The notes: a model not told the origin generated them from the letters alone. 64,000 bases of DNA from Oceaniglobus trochenteri (GCF_020529025.1 NZ_JACNMM010000003.1:310001-374000); one strand, 5' to 3'; shown: positions 18,526 through 27,726, numbered from the stretch's first letter. A program made the numbers and translations.

Positions 18526-19412
18526 TCGGTCAGACCCGTCACGATGGTTTCGGCGGTGACGCGCAGCATGTCGATATAGGTGGGCACCGGGCCGTCCGCC
18601 TCGGTCAGGCTGTCGACGTAGAGAACGCCGCCATAATTGGCCCCTGTTTCGCGGGCCACCTGTTTCGCCGGGGCCTGGGACACCGTGCTTTCGCAGAAGA
18701 CGGCGGGAATGTCGTTGTCGCGCACCGCGTCGATGACCTTGCGCACCTGCTGCGGCGTGCCCTGGCTGTCGGCGTTGATCGGCCAGAGGTACAGTTCCTT
18801 CAGCCCGAAATCGCGCGCCAGATAGCTGAAGGCGCCCTCGCAGGACACAAGCCAGCGCTGCTGTTCGGGCACGTTCTGCACCTCGGCCTTCAGGGGCGCG
18901 ATGGCGTCGGTGATCTGCTGTTTGTAGCGTTCGGCGTTGGCGCGATAGGTTTCGGCATTGTCCGGGTCATGCCGGGCAAAGGCATCGCGGATGTTGTCGA
19001 CATAGATCAGCGCACTGTCCAGGCTCATCCAGGCATGGGGGTTGGGTTTGCCGTCATATTCGCCTTCGGTGATGCTCATCGGGTCGATGCCGTCGCTCAG
19101 CGTGGCGCTGGGAATGTCCGAAAGGTTGGCGAAGAACTGTTCGAACCACAGCTCGAGGTTCAGCCCGTTCCACAGGATCAGATCGGCATCCTGGGCGCGG
19201 ATGATGTCGCGCGGGGTGGGTTGATAGCCGTGAATTTCGGCCCCCGGCTTGGTGATGCTTTCCACCGTTGCCGCGTCGCCCGCCACGTTGCGGGCCATGT
19301 CGGCGATCACGGTGAAGGTGGTCACGGCCTTGAAGGGCTCGGCATGGGCCGCCGGTGCGATGGCAAGCAGGCTGGCGGTCAGCAGCGCCGAAAGGGTCAC
19401 GCGCGGTCCCAT
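18522..19412 (-). CDS. sitA: Mn(II)/Fe(II) ABC transporter substrate-binding protein SitA
   Basis: A 296-residue cluster A-I periplasmic metal-binding protein. ATG 19412 follows AGGAGAATC on the minus strand. A signal peptide ends in APAAHA (about residue 24). Probable metal ligands are His in [11 protein letters not shown], His in NPHAWMSL, Glu in CEGAFSYLA and Asp/Glu in [15 protein letters not shown]. There is no His-rich loop of the kind seen in ZnuA, which favours Mn/Fe over Zn. It is the first gene of sitABCD, opposite a Fur-family gene, with a duplicated candidate operator between them. Confidence 0.93.
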   Translation of the reverse strand: MGPRVTLSALLTASLLAIAPAAHAEPFKAVTTFTVIADMARNVAGDAATVESITKPGAEIHGYQPTPRDIIRAQDADLILWNGLNLELWFEQFFANLSDIPSATLSDGIDPMSITEGEYDGKPNPHAWMSLDSALIYVDNIRDAFARHDPDNAETYRANAERYKQQITDAIAPLKAEVQNVPEQQRWLVSCEGAFSYLARDFGLKELYLWPINADSQGTPQQVRKVIDAVRDNDIPAVFCESTVSQAPAKQVARETGANYGGVLYVDSLTEADGPVPTYIDMLRVTAETIVTGLTE

Positions 19413-19453
19413 GTGATTCTCCTGATGATGTGGTTCGGGTTGAGAGATGCTTA

Positions 19454-19498
19454 TGAGAACTATTCGCGATTGTAAATGGAATTGATAACCATTCGCAA
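19454..19498. promoter_or_regulatory. Direct-repeat operator between sitA and the Fur-family gene
   Basis: TGAGAACTATTCGCGA (19454-19469) and TGATAACCATTCGCAA (19483-19498) are two copies of TGAkAACyATTCGCrA, 29 bases apart start to start. They lie in the 118-base divergent gap, are A+T-richer than the surroundings, and are placed to cover both promoters. The second copy read on the minus strand is TTGCGAATGGTTATCA, reminiscent of Fur-superfamily boxes. Confidence 0.65.
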
Positions 19499-19530
19499 AG
19501 ATAGTAGGAAGATGCGAACCGGAGACTGCC

Positions 19531-19965
19531 ATGACCCTTGCCGCCGACAAGACCGCCAAGATGACAACCGCCCTGCGCAAGGCCGGGGTCCGCGTGACGC
19601 GCCAGCGAATCGCGCTTCTGTCGGTGCTGGTCGAAGCCGACGATCACCCCCATGCCGAAGAACTGCACAGCCGCGCCAAGCAGATCGAACCGGCGGTGTC
19701 ACTGGCCACGGTCTATCGCACGCTCTCGGTGCTCGAGGCCGAGGGGGTGGTGCATCGCCACAGTTTCGAAGGCGGCGGCGCCCGGTTCGAAACCGCGACC
19801 GAGGCGCATCACGATCACATCGTCGATCTGGACAGCGGCGAGGTGATCGAATTCAACTCGGACAAGATCGAGCGGCTTCAGGACGAGATCGCGGCCGAGC
19901 TTGGCTATGATGTCGTGCACCACCGAATGGAGCTTTACTGCCGAAAGCGCAAGGATCGGGCATGA
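19531..19965 (+). CDS. mur: Fur-family metal-responsive repressor (Mur-like)
   Basis: A 144-residue Fur-superfamily regulator. A winged helix occupies residues about 1-85 (RKAGVRVTRQRIALLSVL, then VSLATVYRTLSVLEAEGVVHR as the recognition region), followed by a dimer and metal domain. His ligands appear in EAHHDHIVD and in VVHHRMELYC. The usual CxxC structural zinc site after HHDH is replaced by DLDSG, as in Mur-type manganese regulators of alphaproteobacteria. In Rhodobacter a Fur-like protein next to sit genes is known to control Mn uptake. It is divergent from sitABCD, with two operator-like repeats between, so Mn-dependent repression of sit and possibly itself is the likely role. Iron or zinc sensing cannot be excluded. 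Confidence 0.85.
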   Translation: MTLAADKTAKMTTALRKAGVRVTRQRIALLSVLVEADDHPHAEELHSRAKQIEPAVSLATVYRTLSVLEAEGVVHRHSFEGGGARFETATEAHHDHIVDLDSGEVIEFNSDKIERLQDEIAAELGYDVVHHRMELYCRKRKDRA

Positions 19966-20053
19966 AATTGCCGTTATCCACAGGGAACGGCCATTGCATG
20001 TCGTTCCCGATTGCGATGTGAGTGCCGTTAAACCAACAAAGGTACCTATACCC

Positions 20054-22264
20054 GTGTTTGCCAAGTTTCTTGCCATTTGCCTTGTCGCCCTCGTTTCGCT
20101 GGCGGCGCCGATCCATGCCCAGTCGGGCGAAGAACCCGCCGGCCAGACGCCAAGCCAGACCCTGATCGACATTCTGCAGGACGACACCGCCCGTGCCGAA
20201 CTGATCGAACAGCTGAAAGCCGCCGCTCCCCAAGCCGAAGCCCCCCCCGCCGAAGAGACGAAAACCGTCGCCCAGCAGGTGGTGAGCGAGGTCAGCGCCG
20301 TGATCTCGGGGGCGCGCGACGTGGTGGAACGCACGCTGTCGGAAATCGCCCGCGTCGTGGAACTGGTCGGGCAGGTGCATGTCGCGGAATTCTCGCTGCA
20401 ACCCGAGGCGGTGACCCTGCTTCTGGTGATCGCGGCCGTTGTCGCCGTCAGCGTTCTTGGCAAGCTGGCGCTGGACCGAGTGATCCGCCGCAATCGTATC
20501 AACGCCCTGACGCCGCTGCGTCGCCGGGTGTTCCTTATCGTCCTTTACGCCGTCCTTCGGCTGCTGACCCTTGCCCTGTCCTGGGGCGCCGGTTACGCGA
20601 CCACGCTCTTGCGTCAGACGGGAGGAAGCGGGCCCTCGACGACCGAAGCGATCTTCCTGACGACCGTGCTTGTCTTCGGGCTGTGCCGGATCGCGCTGCG
20701 GGTCATCGTGACGCCGGATGCCGAACATGAACCTTCCCTGTCCAACCTGGCGCCCCGCGCGCAGGAATCGGTCTATCGCGGGCTGCGCGGTTTCATTGCC
20801 GCCCTGACCTTCAGCTTCATGTTCGCGCTGCCGCTGGTGCGCGAATGGATCGGCTTTGCCACGGTACGCCCGGTGCGCACGCTGCTGGCCACGATCCTGC
20901 TGGTGATGGCCATCCTGATGCTGCGCCGGATCGTCAAGGTGCTGGACATCGCCCATGCCGCGCAAGAGACCGATCAGGAAGGCACCGGCGCGATGCTGTC
21001 GCGCGGGGTTCAGGCCACCTGGCGGGCCATCTGGCCGCCGCTGGCCACGATCTATGTCATCTATTGCTGGCTGATCGCGGTGACGCGCCCGCGCGAAATG
21101 TCGGACCTGGTGCTGGGTGGCACGCTCTATTCCATCGGTGCGCTTGTGCTGGCGCTGATCGCGCTCTGGCTGATCCGCATCGCCTCGACCCTGCATATCG
21201 ACCTGCCGGGCGCCATCGACCGCGCCATGCCCGACCTTGCCGCGCGGGTCAGCAGCGTGGCGCGGATGCTTTGCGGAATCGTGGCCGCCATGGCGATCGT
21301 GGCTGCGCTGGTCGTGGGCATCGCGGCCTGGGGGCTGATCGACGCCGTCACATGGATGAACGATCCCGATGTCCAGCAGGTCTTCTGGCGGATCGTGTCG
21401 GCGGCGCTTCTGGCTGTCGTGCTGGCCCTGGTCTGGGCGCTCATCGCCTCATTCGTCGATCAACGCCTGCGCGGTGCCACCCTGATCGAGAACAACCGCG
21501 CCCGCACCCTGCTGGGGTTGTTCCGCAACGCCTTTACCATCCTGGTGCTGGTGCTTGGGTCCATGGTCGTGCTGTCGCAGCTGGGCATCGACATTGCGCC
21601 GCTTCTGGCCGGTGCCGGTGTCATCGGCCTGGCCATCGGTTTCGGCGCCCAGAAACTGGTGCAGGACATCATCACGGGCGTGTTCATCCAGCTTGAGAAC
21701 GCCATCAACGAAGGCGATGTCGTCAGTGTCGCGGGAATATCGGGTGGGGTCGAAAAGCTCTCGATCCGCTCGGTCCGGCTGCGTGCCATCGACGGATCGG
21801 TGCATATCGTGCCCTTCTCATCCGTCGATACGGTGACGAACCTGACCCGCGATTTCAGCTTCCACGTGGCCGAGGTGGGCGTCGCCTACAAGGAAAAGGT
21901 CCCCGAGGTCATCGCGGCGATGCAGGCGGCGTTCGACACCCTGCGCGAGGGCCCGGCGGGTGCCGACATCCTCGACGATTTCGAGATGCACGGCGTGACG
22001 GCTCTGGGCGACAGCAGCGTCGTCGTGCGGGCCCGGATCAAGACGAAACCGGGCAAGCAGTGGGGCCTGGGGCGCCAGTATACCGCCCTGGTCAAGGAAG
22101 AATTCGACGCCCGCGGCATCGAGATTCCCTTTCCCCATCGCCAGCTGATGCTGCCGCCCGAACTGATCAAGAGCCTGTCGCAAAAACCGGGCGACGATGC
22201 CAAGGTGATCGACAACGACAGCAGCAACGACAGCGATCGCGACGGCAACAGCGCTCAGGACTGA
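20054..22264 (+). CDS. Large mechanosensitive channel of the MscS family
   Basis: A 736-residue inner-membrane channel protein. I chose the GTG at 20054 because a signal peptide follows directly (FAKFLAICLVALVSLAAPIHAQ) with AAAGG upstream; open sequence before it is not protein-like. The order is: periplasmic Ala/Glu-rich region to about residue 110, about ten hydrophobic segments between residues 120 and 560, then the MscS pore and beta domain (LLAGAGVIGLAIGFGAQKLVQD near residue 516; FIQLENAINEGDVV; VPFSSVDTVTNLTRDF). It ends in an acidic, Asp/Ser-rich tail. Long MscS relatives release osmolytes on hypo-osmotic shock. It follows the Mur-like gene by 88 bases and overlaps the convergent peptidase gene by ten bases. 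Confidence 0.9.
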   Translation: MFAKFLAICLVALVSLAAPIHAQSGEEPAGQTPSQTLIDILQDDTARAELIEQLKAAAPQAEAPPAEETKTVAQQVVSEVSAVISGARDVVERTLSEIARVVELVGQVHVAEFSLQPEAVTLLLVIAAVVAVSVLGKLALDRVIRRNRINALTPLRRRVFLIVLYAVLRLLTLALSWGAGYATTLLRQTGGSGPSTTEAIFLTTVLVFGLCRIALRVIVTPDAEHEPSLSNLAPRAQESVYRGLRGFIAALTFSFMFALPLVREWIGFATVRPVRTLLATILLVMAILMLRRIVKVLDIAHAAQETDQEGTGAMLSRGVQATWRAIWPPLATIYVIYCWLIAVTRPREMSDLVLGGTLYSIGALVLALIALWLIRIASTLHIDLPGAIDRAMPDLAARVSSVARMLCGIVAAMAIVAALVVGIAAWGLIDAVTWMNDPDVQQVFWRIVSAALLAVVLALVWALIASFVDQRLRGATLIENNRARTLLGLFRNAFTILVLVLGSMVVLSQLGIDIAPLLAGAGVIGLAIGFGAQKLVQDIITGVFIQLENAINEGDVVSVAGISGGVEKLSIRSVRLRAIDGSVHIVPFSSVDTVTNLTRDFSFHVAEVGVAYKEKVPEVIAAMQAAFDTLREGPAGADILDDFEMHGVTALGDSSVVVRARIKTKPGKQWGLGRQYTALVKEEFDARGIEIPFPHRQLMLPPELIKSLSQKPGDDAKVIDNDSSNDSDRDGNSAQD

Positions 22265-23259
22265 TCCTGGCGCCAGGTGCGCAGAACATCGCCTGGCGCG
22301 GGGGTGGCCTCGTAAACCCCCCGCGCCAGGGCCCGCGCCACGCAATGGGCCGCGGCCGCGCCGATCTGGGCCAGCACGTCCTCGCCCACCGCCCGTTCTC
22401 CCGTGGACAGGGCAAAGACGATGTCGCCATCGTGGGGCGTGTGGGCCGGCACCACCGCGCGGGCAATTCCGTCATGGGCCGCAACCGCCAGCCGGTGACA
22501 CTGCGCCTTGTCCAGCGTGGCATCGGTGGCGACGATACAGGGGGTGGTGTTGGCCCCCGCCGCGATCCCGGCGGCCATGGCCTGCATCTTCAGGCTGACC
22601 GGCGCAAAGCACAGCCCGCCGCGCGGGTCCGGCCCCTTGCCACCGAATTCGCCCTCCATCTCGAAGGGGGCCGCCCAGAAGTGGCCCGCCGGCGTGGTGG
22701 CGCTGCCCACCGGGTTCGCCACCACCAGCGCCGCCACCGTCACCCCGCACTCCAGCACGAAAGAGGCCGACCCCAGCCCGCCCTTCTGCATCGCGCAGAC
22801 AGCCCCGGTGCCCGCGCCCACACTGCCCAGTGCGAAATCGTCCTGCGCCCCTTCCAGCGCCGCGCGGCCCAGGGCGCGATAGGGGTTCTCGCTCCAGGTC
22901 TTGTCGCCGCCGTTCAGCAGGTCGAACAGGATCGCCCCCGGCACGATCGGCACCAGCGCCGAGGCCAGCCGGAACCCCCGGCCCATCGCCGCCAACCCGT
23001 CGGCGACACCCGAACAGGCATCAAGGCCAAAGGCCGATCCGCCCGAAATCACCAGCGCATCCACCGCCTGCACGGTCTTGTCCGGTGCCAGAAGGTCGGT
23101 CTCGCGGGTTCCGGGTGCGCCGCCCATCACATGGCACGACGCCACGAAAGGGGCATCGCCGGTCACGACCGTGGCCCCCGATTTCAGCGCAGCGTCCTGG
23201 GCGTGCCCCACGCGAAGCCCCGCCACATCCGTCAGTGAATTCCGCTTTCCGGTTTTCAT
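22255..23259 (-). CDS. P1-family self-cleaving aminopeptidase/amide hydrolase (DmpA/NylC-like)
   Basis: A 334-residue N-terminal-nucleophile hydrolase of peptidase family P1. The start is ATG 23259; a longer TTG-started frame lies inside a dispersed repeat and is not preferred. Family blocks: LTDVAGLRVGHAQD (N-terminus), VISGGSAFGLDACSGVADGL, GSVGAGTGAVC and AGANTTPCIVATDATLD. Autocleavage in NylC-type members occurs between Asn and Thr, matched here by N237/T238; DmpA members cleave before Ser. Known substrates of the family include D-amino acid amides, beta-peptides and nylon oligomers. It is the distal gene of the leftward peptide-transport locus but is separated from the SDR gene by a G/C hairpin and a repeat, so it may have its own promoter. 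Confidence 0.88.
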   Translation of the reverse strand: MKTGKRNSLTDVAGLRVGHAQDAALKSGATVVTGDAPFVASCHVMGGAPGTRETDLLAPDKTVQAVDALVISGGSAFGLDACSGVADGLAAMGRGFRLASALVPIVPGAILFDLLNGGDKTWSENPYRALGRAALEGAQDDFALGSVGAGTGAVCAMQKGGLGSASFVLECGVTVAALVVANPVGSATTPAGHFWAAPFEMEGEFGGKGPDPRGGLCFAPVSLKMQAMAAGIAAGANTTPCIVATDATLDKAQCHRLAVAAHDGIARAVVPAHTPHDGDIVFALSTGERAVGEDVLAQIGAAAAHCVARALARGVYEATPAPGDVLRTWRQDQS

Positions 23260-23266
23260 CTCAGCC

Positions 23267-23290
23267 TCATCTTTGGTCCGCAAATATCCC
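23267..23290 (-). repeat. Single intergenic unit just before the P1 peptidase start
   Basis: On the minus strand this reads GGGATATTTGCGGACCAAAGATGA, the core shared with the composite repeats at 8085 and 37697. The unit ends eight bases before the start codon at 23259 and points toward the gene. The G/C-rich left block found elsewhere (GCCTCCGGCGG) is replaced here by CCCCCC. Confidence 0.85.
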
Positions 23291-23310
23291 GGGGGGAATC
23301 GCTGCAGGCG

Positions 23311-23330
23311 ATGGGGGGCTGGCCCCCCAT
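23311..23330 (-). terminator. Hairpin after the SDR gene
   Basis: ATGGGGGG (23311-23318) pairs with CCCCCCAT (23323-23330) around CTGG, eight bases past the SDR stop in the direction of leftward transcription. Together with the repeat core it forms the same hairpin-plus-unit pair seen upstream of queG at 56353-56400. Confidence 0.55.
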
Positions 23331-23337
23331 GCTCCGG

Positions 23338-24078
23338 TCAGATACAGCGCCCGCCATCCACTTCCATCGCCACCCCGGTGATCATCGATGCCTCCTCGCT
23401 GCACAGGAAACAGGCCGCGTTTCCCATGTCCTGGGGTGTCGAAAAGCGGCCCAGGGGGATCGTTGCCAGGAACTTCGCCCGGACCTCGGGCGTATCCTCG
23501 CCCATGAAGGATTTCAGCAGCGGCGTTTCGCCCGCCACCGGGTTCAGCGCGTTCACCCGTACACCGAAGGGGGCCAGTTCCACCGCCATCGCCTTGGTGG
23601 CGGTGATCATCCAGCCCTTGCTGGCATTGTACCAGTTCAATCTTGGCCGCGGCGAAACCCCGGCGGTCGAGGCGATGTTCAGGATCGCGCCGCTGCCCTG
23701 CGCCTTCATCCCGGGCACCAGGGCACGCGCGGTCAGATAGACGGATTTGGCGTTGACCCGCAGCACCCGGTCGAATTCCTCTTCGCTGATGTCCTCCATC
23801 AGGCCCGGCAGGTGGGTGATGCCCGCGTTGTTGACCAGGATATCGACCGCCCCAAGGGCCGAAAGCGCGGCACTTGCCATGGCGTTCACGCTTTCACCGT
23901 CGCCCACATCGACGGTGCAGGCAATGCCGCCGATCTCGTCGGCCATGGCACGGGCGGCTTCGGCGTTGATGTCGGCGCAGACCACCTGCGCGCCCTCGGC
24001 GGCGAACCTGCGCGCGATTCCGGCCCCGAACCCCGATCCGGCGCCGGTGACGATGGCGCCCTTTCCTTCCAGTTTCAT
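23338..24078 (-). CDS. Short-chain dehydrogenase/reductase
   Basis: A 246-residue classical SDR. The nucleotide-binding motif TGAGSGFG spans residues 11-18; CADIN near residue 36 suggests NAD(H). NNAG lies at 83-86. The catalytic triad is S137, Y150 and K154 (NIAST, WYNASKG). The C-terminus ends VAMEVDGGRCI as in FabG-like 3-ketoacyl reductases and glucose dehydrogenase relatives. The substrate is not predictable. Its start overlaps the stop of the fused ABC ATPase by four bases, so it belongs to the peptide/amide uptake operon and probably acts on a product of the imported compound. Confidence 0.88.
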   Translation of the reverse strand: MKLEGKGAIVTGAGSGFGAGIARRFAAEGAQVVCADINAEAARAMADEIGGIACTVDVGDGESVNAMASAALSALGAVDILVNNAGITHLPGLMEDISEEEFDRVLRVNAKSVYLTARALVPGMKAQGSGAILNIASTAGVSPRPRLNWYNASKGWMITATKAMAVELAPFGVRVNALNPVAGETPLLKSFMGEDTPEVRAKFLATIPLGRFSTPQDMGNAACFLCSEEASMITGVAMEVDGGRCI

Positions 24079-25670
24079 GCTGTTTTTCCCTGTTTCAGAT
24101 CCGGCAACACCGGCGCGGCGGCGATCAGTTTACGGGTATAGGCGTGGCGCGGCGCGGTGAAGACCGCTTCGGTTTCGCCCTCCTCGACGATCCGGCCCGC
24201 CTTCATCACCAGCACCCGGTCGGTGACGGAGCGCACCACCGACAGGTCGTGGCTGATGAACAGATAGGCCAGCCGGTGACTGCGGCAGAGATCGGCCAGA
24301 AGGTCCAGAACCTGCGCGCGCACGGAAACATCCAGCGCCGAGACCGCTTCGTCGAACACGATCAGATCGGGTTTCAGGATCAGCGCGCGGGCGATGGCGA
24401 TCCGCTGCCTTTGCCCACCCGAAAACTGGTGGATGTACTTGCCCGCGTCCTCGGGCGCCATGCCCACGGCGACAAGCGCTTCGGCAATGGCCTGGGTGCG
24501 GGCGGCGCCTTCGGGGGGGCGGGGCAGAAGGTGGAAGGGTTCGGTGATCAGGCGCGACACCCGGTGGCGGGGGTTGAAGCTGCTGTAGGGATCCTGGAAC
24601 ACCACCTGCAGGCCGCTGCGCAGGGCCGGGGGCAGGGTGGCGATGTCATGGCCGAAGGCGGCGATGCTGCCGCCCTGCAGGGGCTCCAGCCCCAGGATGG
24701 CTCGGGCCAGGGTGGATTTGCCGCAACCCGATTCACCCACCAGCCCGATCCGTTCACCTGCGTTGACGGTCAGGCTCACGCCATCGACGGCGCGGTGAAA
24801 TTCCCGCCGCGCGAAAAGCCCCCGGCGCGGGCCGGGATAGTCGCGCACCGCGTCTTTGACCGTCAGGATCGGATCGTCGGCGCGTTCGGGGGGCGGCATG
24901 TCGGGGCGGTGGGTAGAGGCGGCGAAAAGCGCCCGGGTGTAGGGGTGCTGCATCTGCGTCAGCAGGTCGGCGGTGGGCGCCTGTTCCATGACCGCGCCGT
25001 CCTGCATCACCACGATCCGGTCGGCCATGTCGGCCACCACGGCCAGGTCGTGGGTGATCATCATCAGGCCCATCCCGAAATCATCCACCAGCCCCCTCAG
25101 CAGGTCGAGGATCTGGGCCTGCGTCGTCACATCCAGCGCCGTCGTGGGTTCATCGGCGATCAGAAGCCGGGGGCGCAGGGCGATGGCCATGGCGATGACA
25201 ACCCGCTGGCGCTGTCCCCCCGAAAGTTCGTGCGGGTAGCGCGACAGCGGAAAGCGGTCTTCGGGCAGGCCGACCCGGTTCAGCATGTCGCGGGCGCGGC
25301 GTGTCGCCTCGCTGCGGCTGGCCTTGGTGTGGATGCGGATGGTTTCGGCCACTTGGGCGCCGATGGTCTGCACCGGGTTCAGGGCGGTCATCGGTTCCTG
25401 GAACACCATGCCCACGGTATCGCCGCGCAGGGCGCAGAGCCCGCTTTCGGGGGTTTGCAGGATGTCGGTGCCATCCAGCATCAATTGCCCGGTGGTGGTG
25501 GCGCCCTGGGGCAGAAGGCCCATGGTGGCCAGCGCGGTCATGGATTTTCCCGATCCGGATTCACCGGTCAGCGCCACGATCTGCCCCGCTTCCAGATCGA
25601 AGCTGATGTCGCGCAGGATGGGCTTGTCGTGGATGCGCACCCCAAGGTTTCGGACCGACAGCAGCGTCAT
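24075..25670 (-). CDS. Fused two-domain ABC ATPase for peptide/nickel-type importer (DppDF-like)
   Basis: A 531-residue protein joining two ABC ATPase domains that are separate in the classical Dpp/Opp systems (as in YejF and GsiA). Domain 1: Walker A GESGSGKSM at 37-45, signature LSGGQRQRVVIAMA at 149-162, Walker B RLLIADEPTTALD. Domain 2: Walker A GESGCGKST at 312-320, signature FSGGQRQRIAIARAL, Walker B LIVFDEAVSALDVS, where Ala replaces the usual Pro after the Glu. Each domain ends with the oligopeptide-transporter tail (HPYTRALFAAS; HAYTRKLIAAAP). It overlaps its neighbours by four bases each way, so it is the energy unit of the adjacent permeases. Confidence 0.93.
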   Translation of the reverse strand: MTLLSVRNLGVRIHDKPILRDISFDLEAGQIVALTGESGSGKSMTALATMGLLPQGATTTGQLMLDGTDILQTPESGLCALRGDTVGMVFQEPMTALNPVQTIGAQVAETIRIHTKASRSEATRRARDMLNRVGLPEDRFPLSRYPHELSGGQRQRVVIAMAIALRPRLLIADEPTTALDVTTQAQILDLLRGLVDDFGMGLMMITHDLAVVADMADRIVVMQDGAVMEQAPTADLLTQMQHPYTRALFAASTHRPDMPPPERADDPILTVKDAVRDYPGPRRGLFARREFHRAVDGVSLTVNAGERIGLVGESGCGKSTLARAILGLEPLQGGSIAAFGHDIATLPPALRSGLQVVFQDPYSSFNPRHRVSRLITEPFHLLPRPPEGAARTQAIAEALVAVGMAPEDAGKYIHQFSGGQRQRIAIARALILKPDLIVFDEAVSALDVSVRAQVLDLLADLCRSHRLAYLFISHDLSVVRSVTDRVLVMKAGRIVEEGETEAVFTAPRHAYTRKLIAAAPVLPDLKQGKTA

Positions 25671-26482
25671 GTGCGCAGGATCCGCAGGCGCGGGTCAAGC
25701 CAGTCGCGCAGCCCGTCGCCCATCAGGTTCAACCCCAGCACCGTGAGGATGATCGCCATGCCGGGAAACAGCGCAAGGTGGGGCGCGATGCTGACCAGGG
25801 TCTGCGCATCGGCCAGCATCCGGCCCCAGCTGGGGATCGGCGGCTGCGCCCCCAGCCCGACATAGGACAGCCCCGCCTCGGCCAGGATGCCCAGCGAAAA
25901 CTGGATGGTGCCCTGCACGATCATCAGGTTGGCGATGTTGGGCAGGATATGTTCAAGGGATATCCGCGCGCGCGACTTTCCGGCGACGCGGGCCGCAAGG
26001 ACGAAATCGCGGCTCCACAGCCCAAGGGCGGCGCCCCGGGTCAGGCGGGCAAAGACGGGGATGTTGAACACCCCGATGGCGATGATCGCGTTCACCGCCC
26101 CGGCCCCGAAGACGGCGGTGATCAGGATCGCGATGACAAGCGAGGGAAAGGCAAAGACCAGGTCGTTGCCGCGCATGATCACCTCGTCCAGCCAACCGCC
26201 CCGCAGCGCCGCCGCGCCCAGCCCCAGCGGAATGCCCAGCCCCATCCCGATGCCCACCGCCAGAAGCGCCACGGCAATCGAGGTGCGCGCGCCCACCATG
26301 ATCATCGACAGGATGTCGCGCCCGAAATGATCGGTCCCGAACCAGTGCTGCGCGCTGGGCGGTTGCAGCTTGGCGGGAATGTCCAGCTGTTCGATGTTGT
26401 AGGGCGTGAAGACGAAGGAAACGAAAGCGGCCAGGACAAAGACCGAGGTCAGCGCGATGCCAAGCGTCAGATTGCGGCTCAT
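25667..26482 (-). CDS. Peptide ABC transporter permease (DppC-like)
   Basis: A 271-residue inner-membrane permease of the oligopeptide class. The N-terminal helix (LGIALTSVFVLAAFVSFVF) is followed by the periplasmic segment PPSAQHWFGTDHFGRDILSMI, diagnostic of DppC/OppC. Further helices and the EAA loop around LAARVAGKSRARISLEHILPN follow, ending WLDPRLRI. It works with the DppB-like permease as a heterodimer. It overlaps dppB and the ATPase gene by four bases, a coupled operon. Confidence 0.92.
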   Translation of the reverse strand: MSRNLTLGIALTSVFVLAAFVSFVFTPYNIEQLDIPAKLQPPSAQHWFGTDHFGRDILSMIMVGARTSIAVALLAVGIGMGLGIPLGLGAAALRGGWLDEVIMRGNDLVFAFPSLVIAILITAVFGAGAVNAIIAIGVFNIPVFARLTRGAALGLWSRDFVLAARVAGKSRARISLEHILPNIANLMIVQGTIQFSLGILAEAGLSYVGLGAQPPIPSWGRMLADAQTLVSIAPHLALFPGMAIILTVLGLNLMGDGLRDWLDPRLRILRT

Positions 26483-27426
26483 GTCCGGGCCCTCAGCCGC
26501 GGATCGACGGCGGCATAGGCCAGGTCGACGATGAAGTTCACGGTGATCACGGCAAAGACCAGCAGCATGACCACGCTTTCCACCACGATCAGGTCACGCG
26601 CGCTGATGCTTTGAAAGACAAGCCGCCCCAGCCCGGGCAGGAAGAAGACCTGTTCGATGATGATCGCCCCGGCCAGCAGGAACGAGAATTGCAGGCCGAT
26701 GATCGTCAGCACCGGGATCAGGGCGTTGCGCAGGGCGTGGCGCCAGAGGGTCTGGCGCCGGGTCAGCCCCTTGGCCCGGGCGGTGCGGATGAAATCCTCG
26801 CCCAGCATGTCCAGCAGGGATGAGCGCATGACCCGCGCCAGGATGGCCGCCTGGGGCAGGGCCAGCGCCACGGCGGGCAGGGTCAGCGCCTTCATTCCGG
26901 TCCAAAGCCCCTTGTCCCAGCCGGGAAAGCCCCCGGCGGAAAACCAGCGCAGGTTGATGGCAAAGATCAGGACCGAGATCATGGCAAACCAGAAGTTAGG
27001 GATCGCCACCCCCAGCTGCGTGGCCGCCATCACCGCCGTATCCCCTGCCCCGCCCCTGCGCGAGGCGGCATAGATGCCGGCGGGAAAGGCGATCAGGGTC
27101 GAGAGGGTGAGGGCATAGAAGGCAAGGGGCAGCGACACCCACATCCGCTCGGCGATCATGTCGCGCACGGGGCTGCGATAGGCATATGAGGTTCCGAAAT
27201 CGCCCCGCGCCATGCCGGTTATCCAGTTGATATAGCGTTCGAATTTCGACACATCCAGCCCCAGTTCGCTGCGCAGGGCGGCCACGGTATCGGGGCGGGC
27301 ATTGACGCCCAGCATGAAGGACGCCGGATCGCCCGGGGCCACCTCGATCACCAGGAAGATCACCACGCTGGCCACGATCAGCGAGATCGCAAGCGACAGG
27401 GCGCGTTTCAGGGCATACCGCAACAT
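26479..27426 (-). CDS. Peptide ABC transporter permease (DppB-like)
   Basis: A 315-residue permease with six or so membrane helices. DppB/OppB landmarks: FLVIEVAPGDPASFML near residues 23-40, the EAA loop (FIRTARAKGLTRRQTLWRHALRNALIPVLT) and the end VDLAYAAVDPRLRART. It forms the channel with the DppC-like partner. It heads the leftward block permease-permease-ATPase-SDR; the binding-protein gene is separated from it by a DoxX-like gene and a terminator, so this block probably has its own promoter in 27427-27698. Confidence 0.92.
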   Translation of the reverse strand: MLRYALKRALSLAISLIVASVVIFLVIEVAPGDPASFMLGVNARPDTVAALRSELGLDVSKFERYINWITGMARGDFGTSYAYRSPVRDMIAERMWVSLPLAFYALTLSTLIAFPAGIYAASRRGGAGDTAVMAATQLGVAIPNFWFAMISVLIFAINLRWFSAGGFPGWDKGLWTGMKALTLPAVALALPQAAILARVMRSSLLDMLGEDFIRTARAKGLTRRQTLWRHALRNALIPVLTIIGLQFSFLLAGAIIIEQVFFLPGLGRLVFQSISARDLIVVESVVMLLVFAVITVNFIVDLAYAAVDPRLRART

Positions 27427-27537
27427 GGCCCGACGTTAGGGGCGGAATCCGGGGCGGTCCAGCGGGTTATGCGGATCGCTGTTGGTCACCCTGTCTTAAC
27501 CTTCTCGATCATAACCTGAGATCGAAAGGAGGCCGCC

Positions 27538-27726
27538 ATGGGCCGTGCGCGAACCCGTTCAGGCGAGATTCTTGTGGCCGGGTACCATCTGGCCCGCTGT
27601 TCGCTCATCTCTCCGGGACGCGAAAGCAGGCCGCCAGCGGCCCGGTGCGTGCAGTTGGGCCGAAGCAGCGGTGCTTTTGCCGGCTTCGCGTGGGGCGGTC
27701 ACTGCCACCAGGCGCGGCCCATGTGA
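27538..27726 (+). CDS. Possible small protein with strong ribosome binding site
   Basis: ATG 27538 is preceded at ideal spacing by AAAGGAGG (27525-27532), one of the best ribosome sites in the window. The frame encodes 62 residues, Arg/Gly/Ser-rich with two Cys-containing stretches, of no family I recognise. Its 3' end overlaps the end of the DoxX-like gene on the other strand by 28 bases. A small dyad CGATC/GATCG flanks the upstream region. The good start context is the only real support; the amino-acid composition does not exclude a chance frame. Confidence 0.3.
   Translation: MGRARTRSGEILVAGYHLARCSLISPGRESRPPAARCVQLGRSSGAFAGFAWGGHCHQARPM

Noticed and set aside
19901-20053. Longer N-terminus for the MscS-type protein
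   Set aside because: The extra 51 residues overlap the Mur-like gene and would bury the clear signal peptide that begins at GTG 20054.
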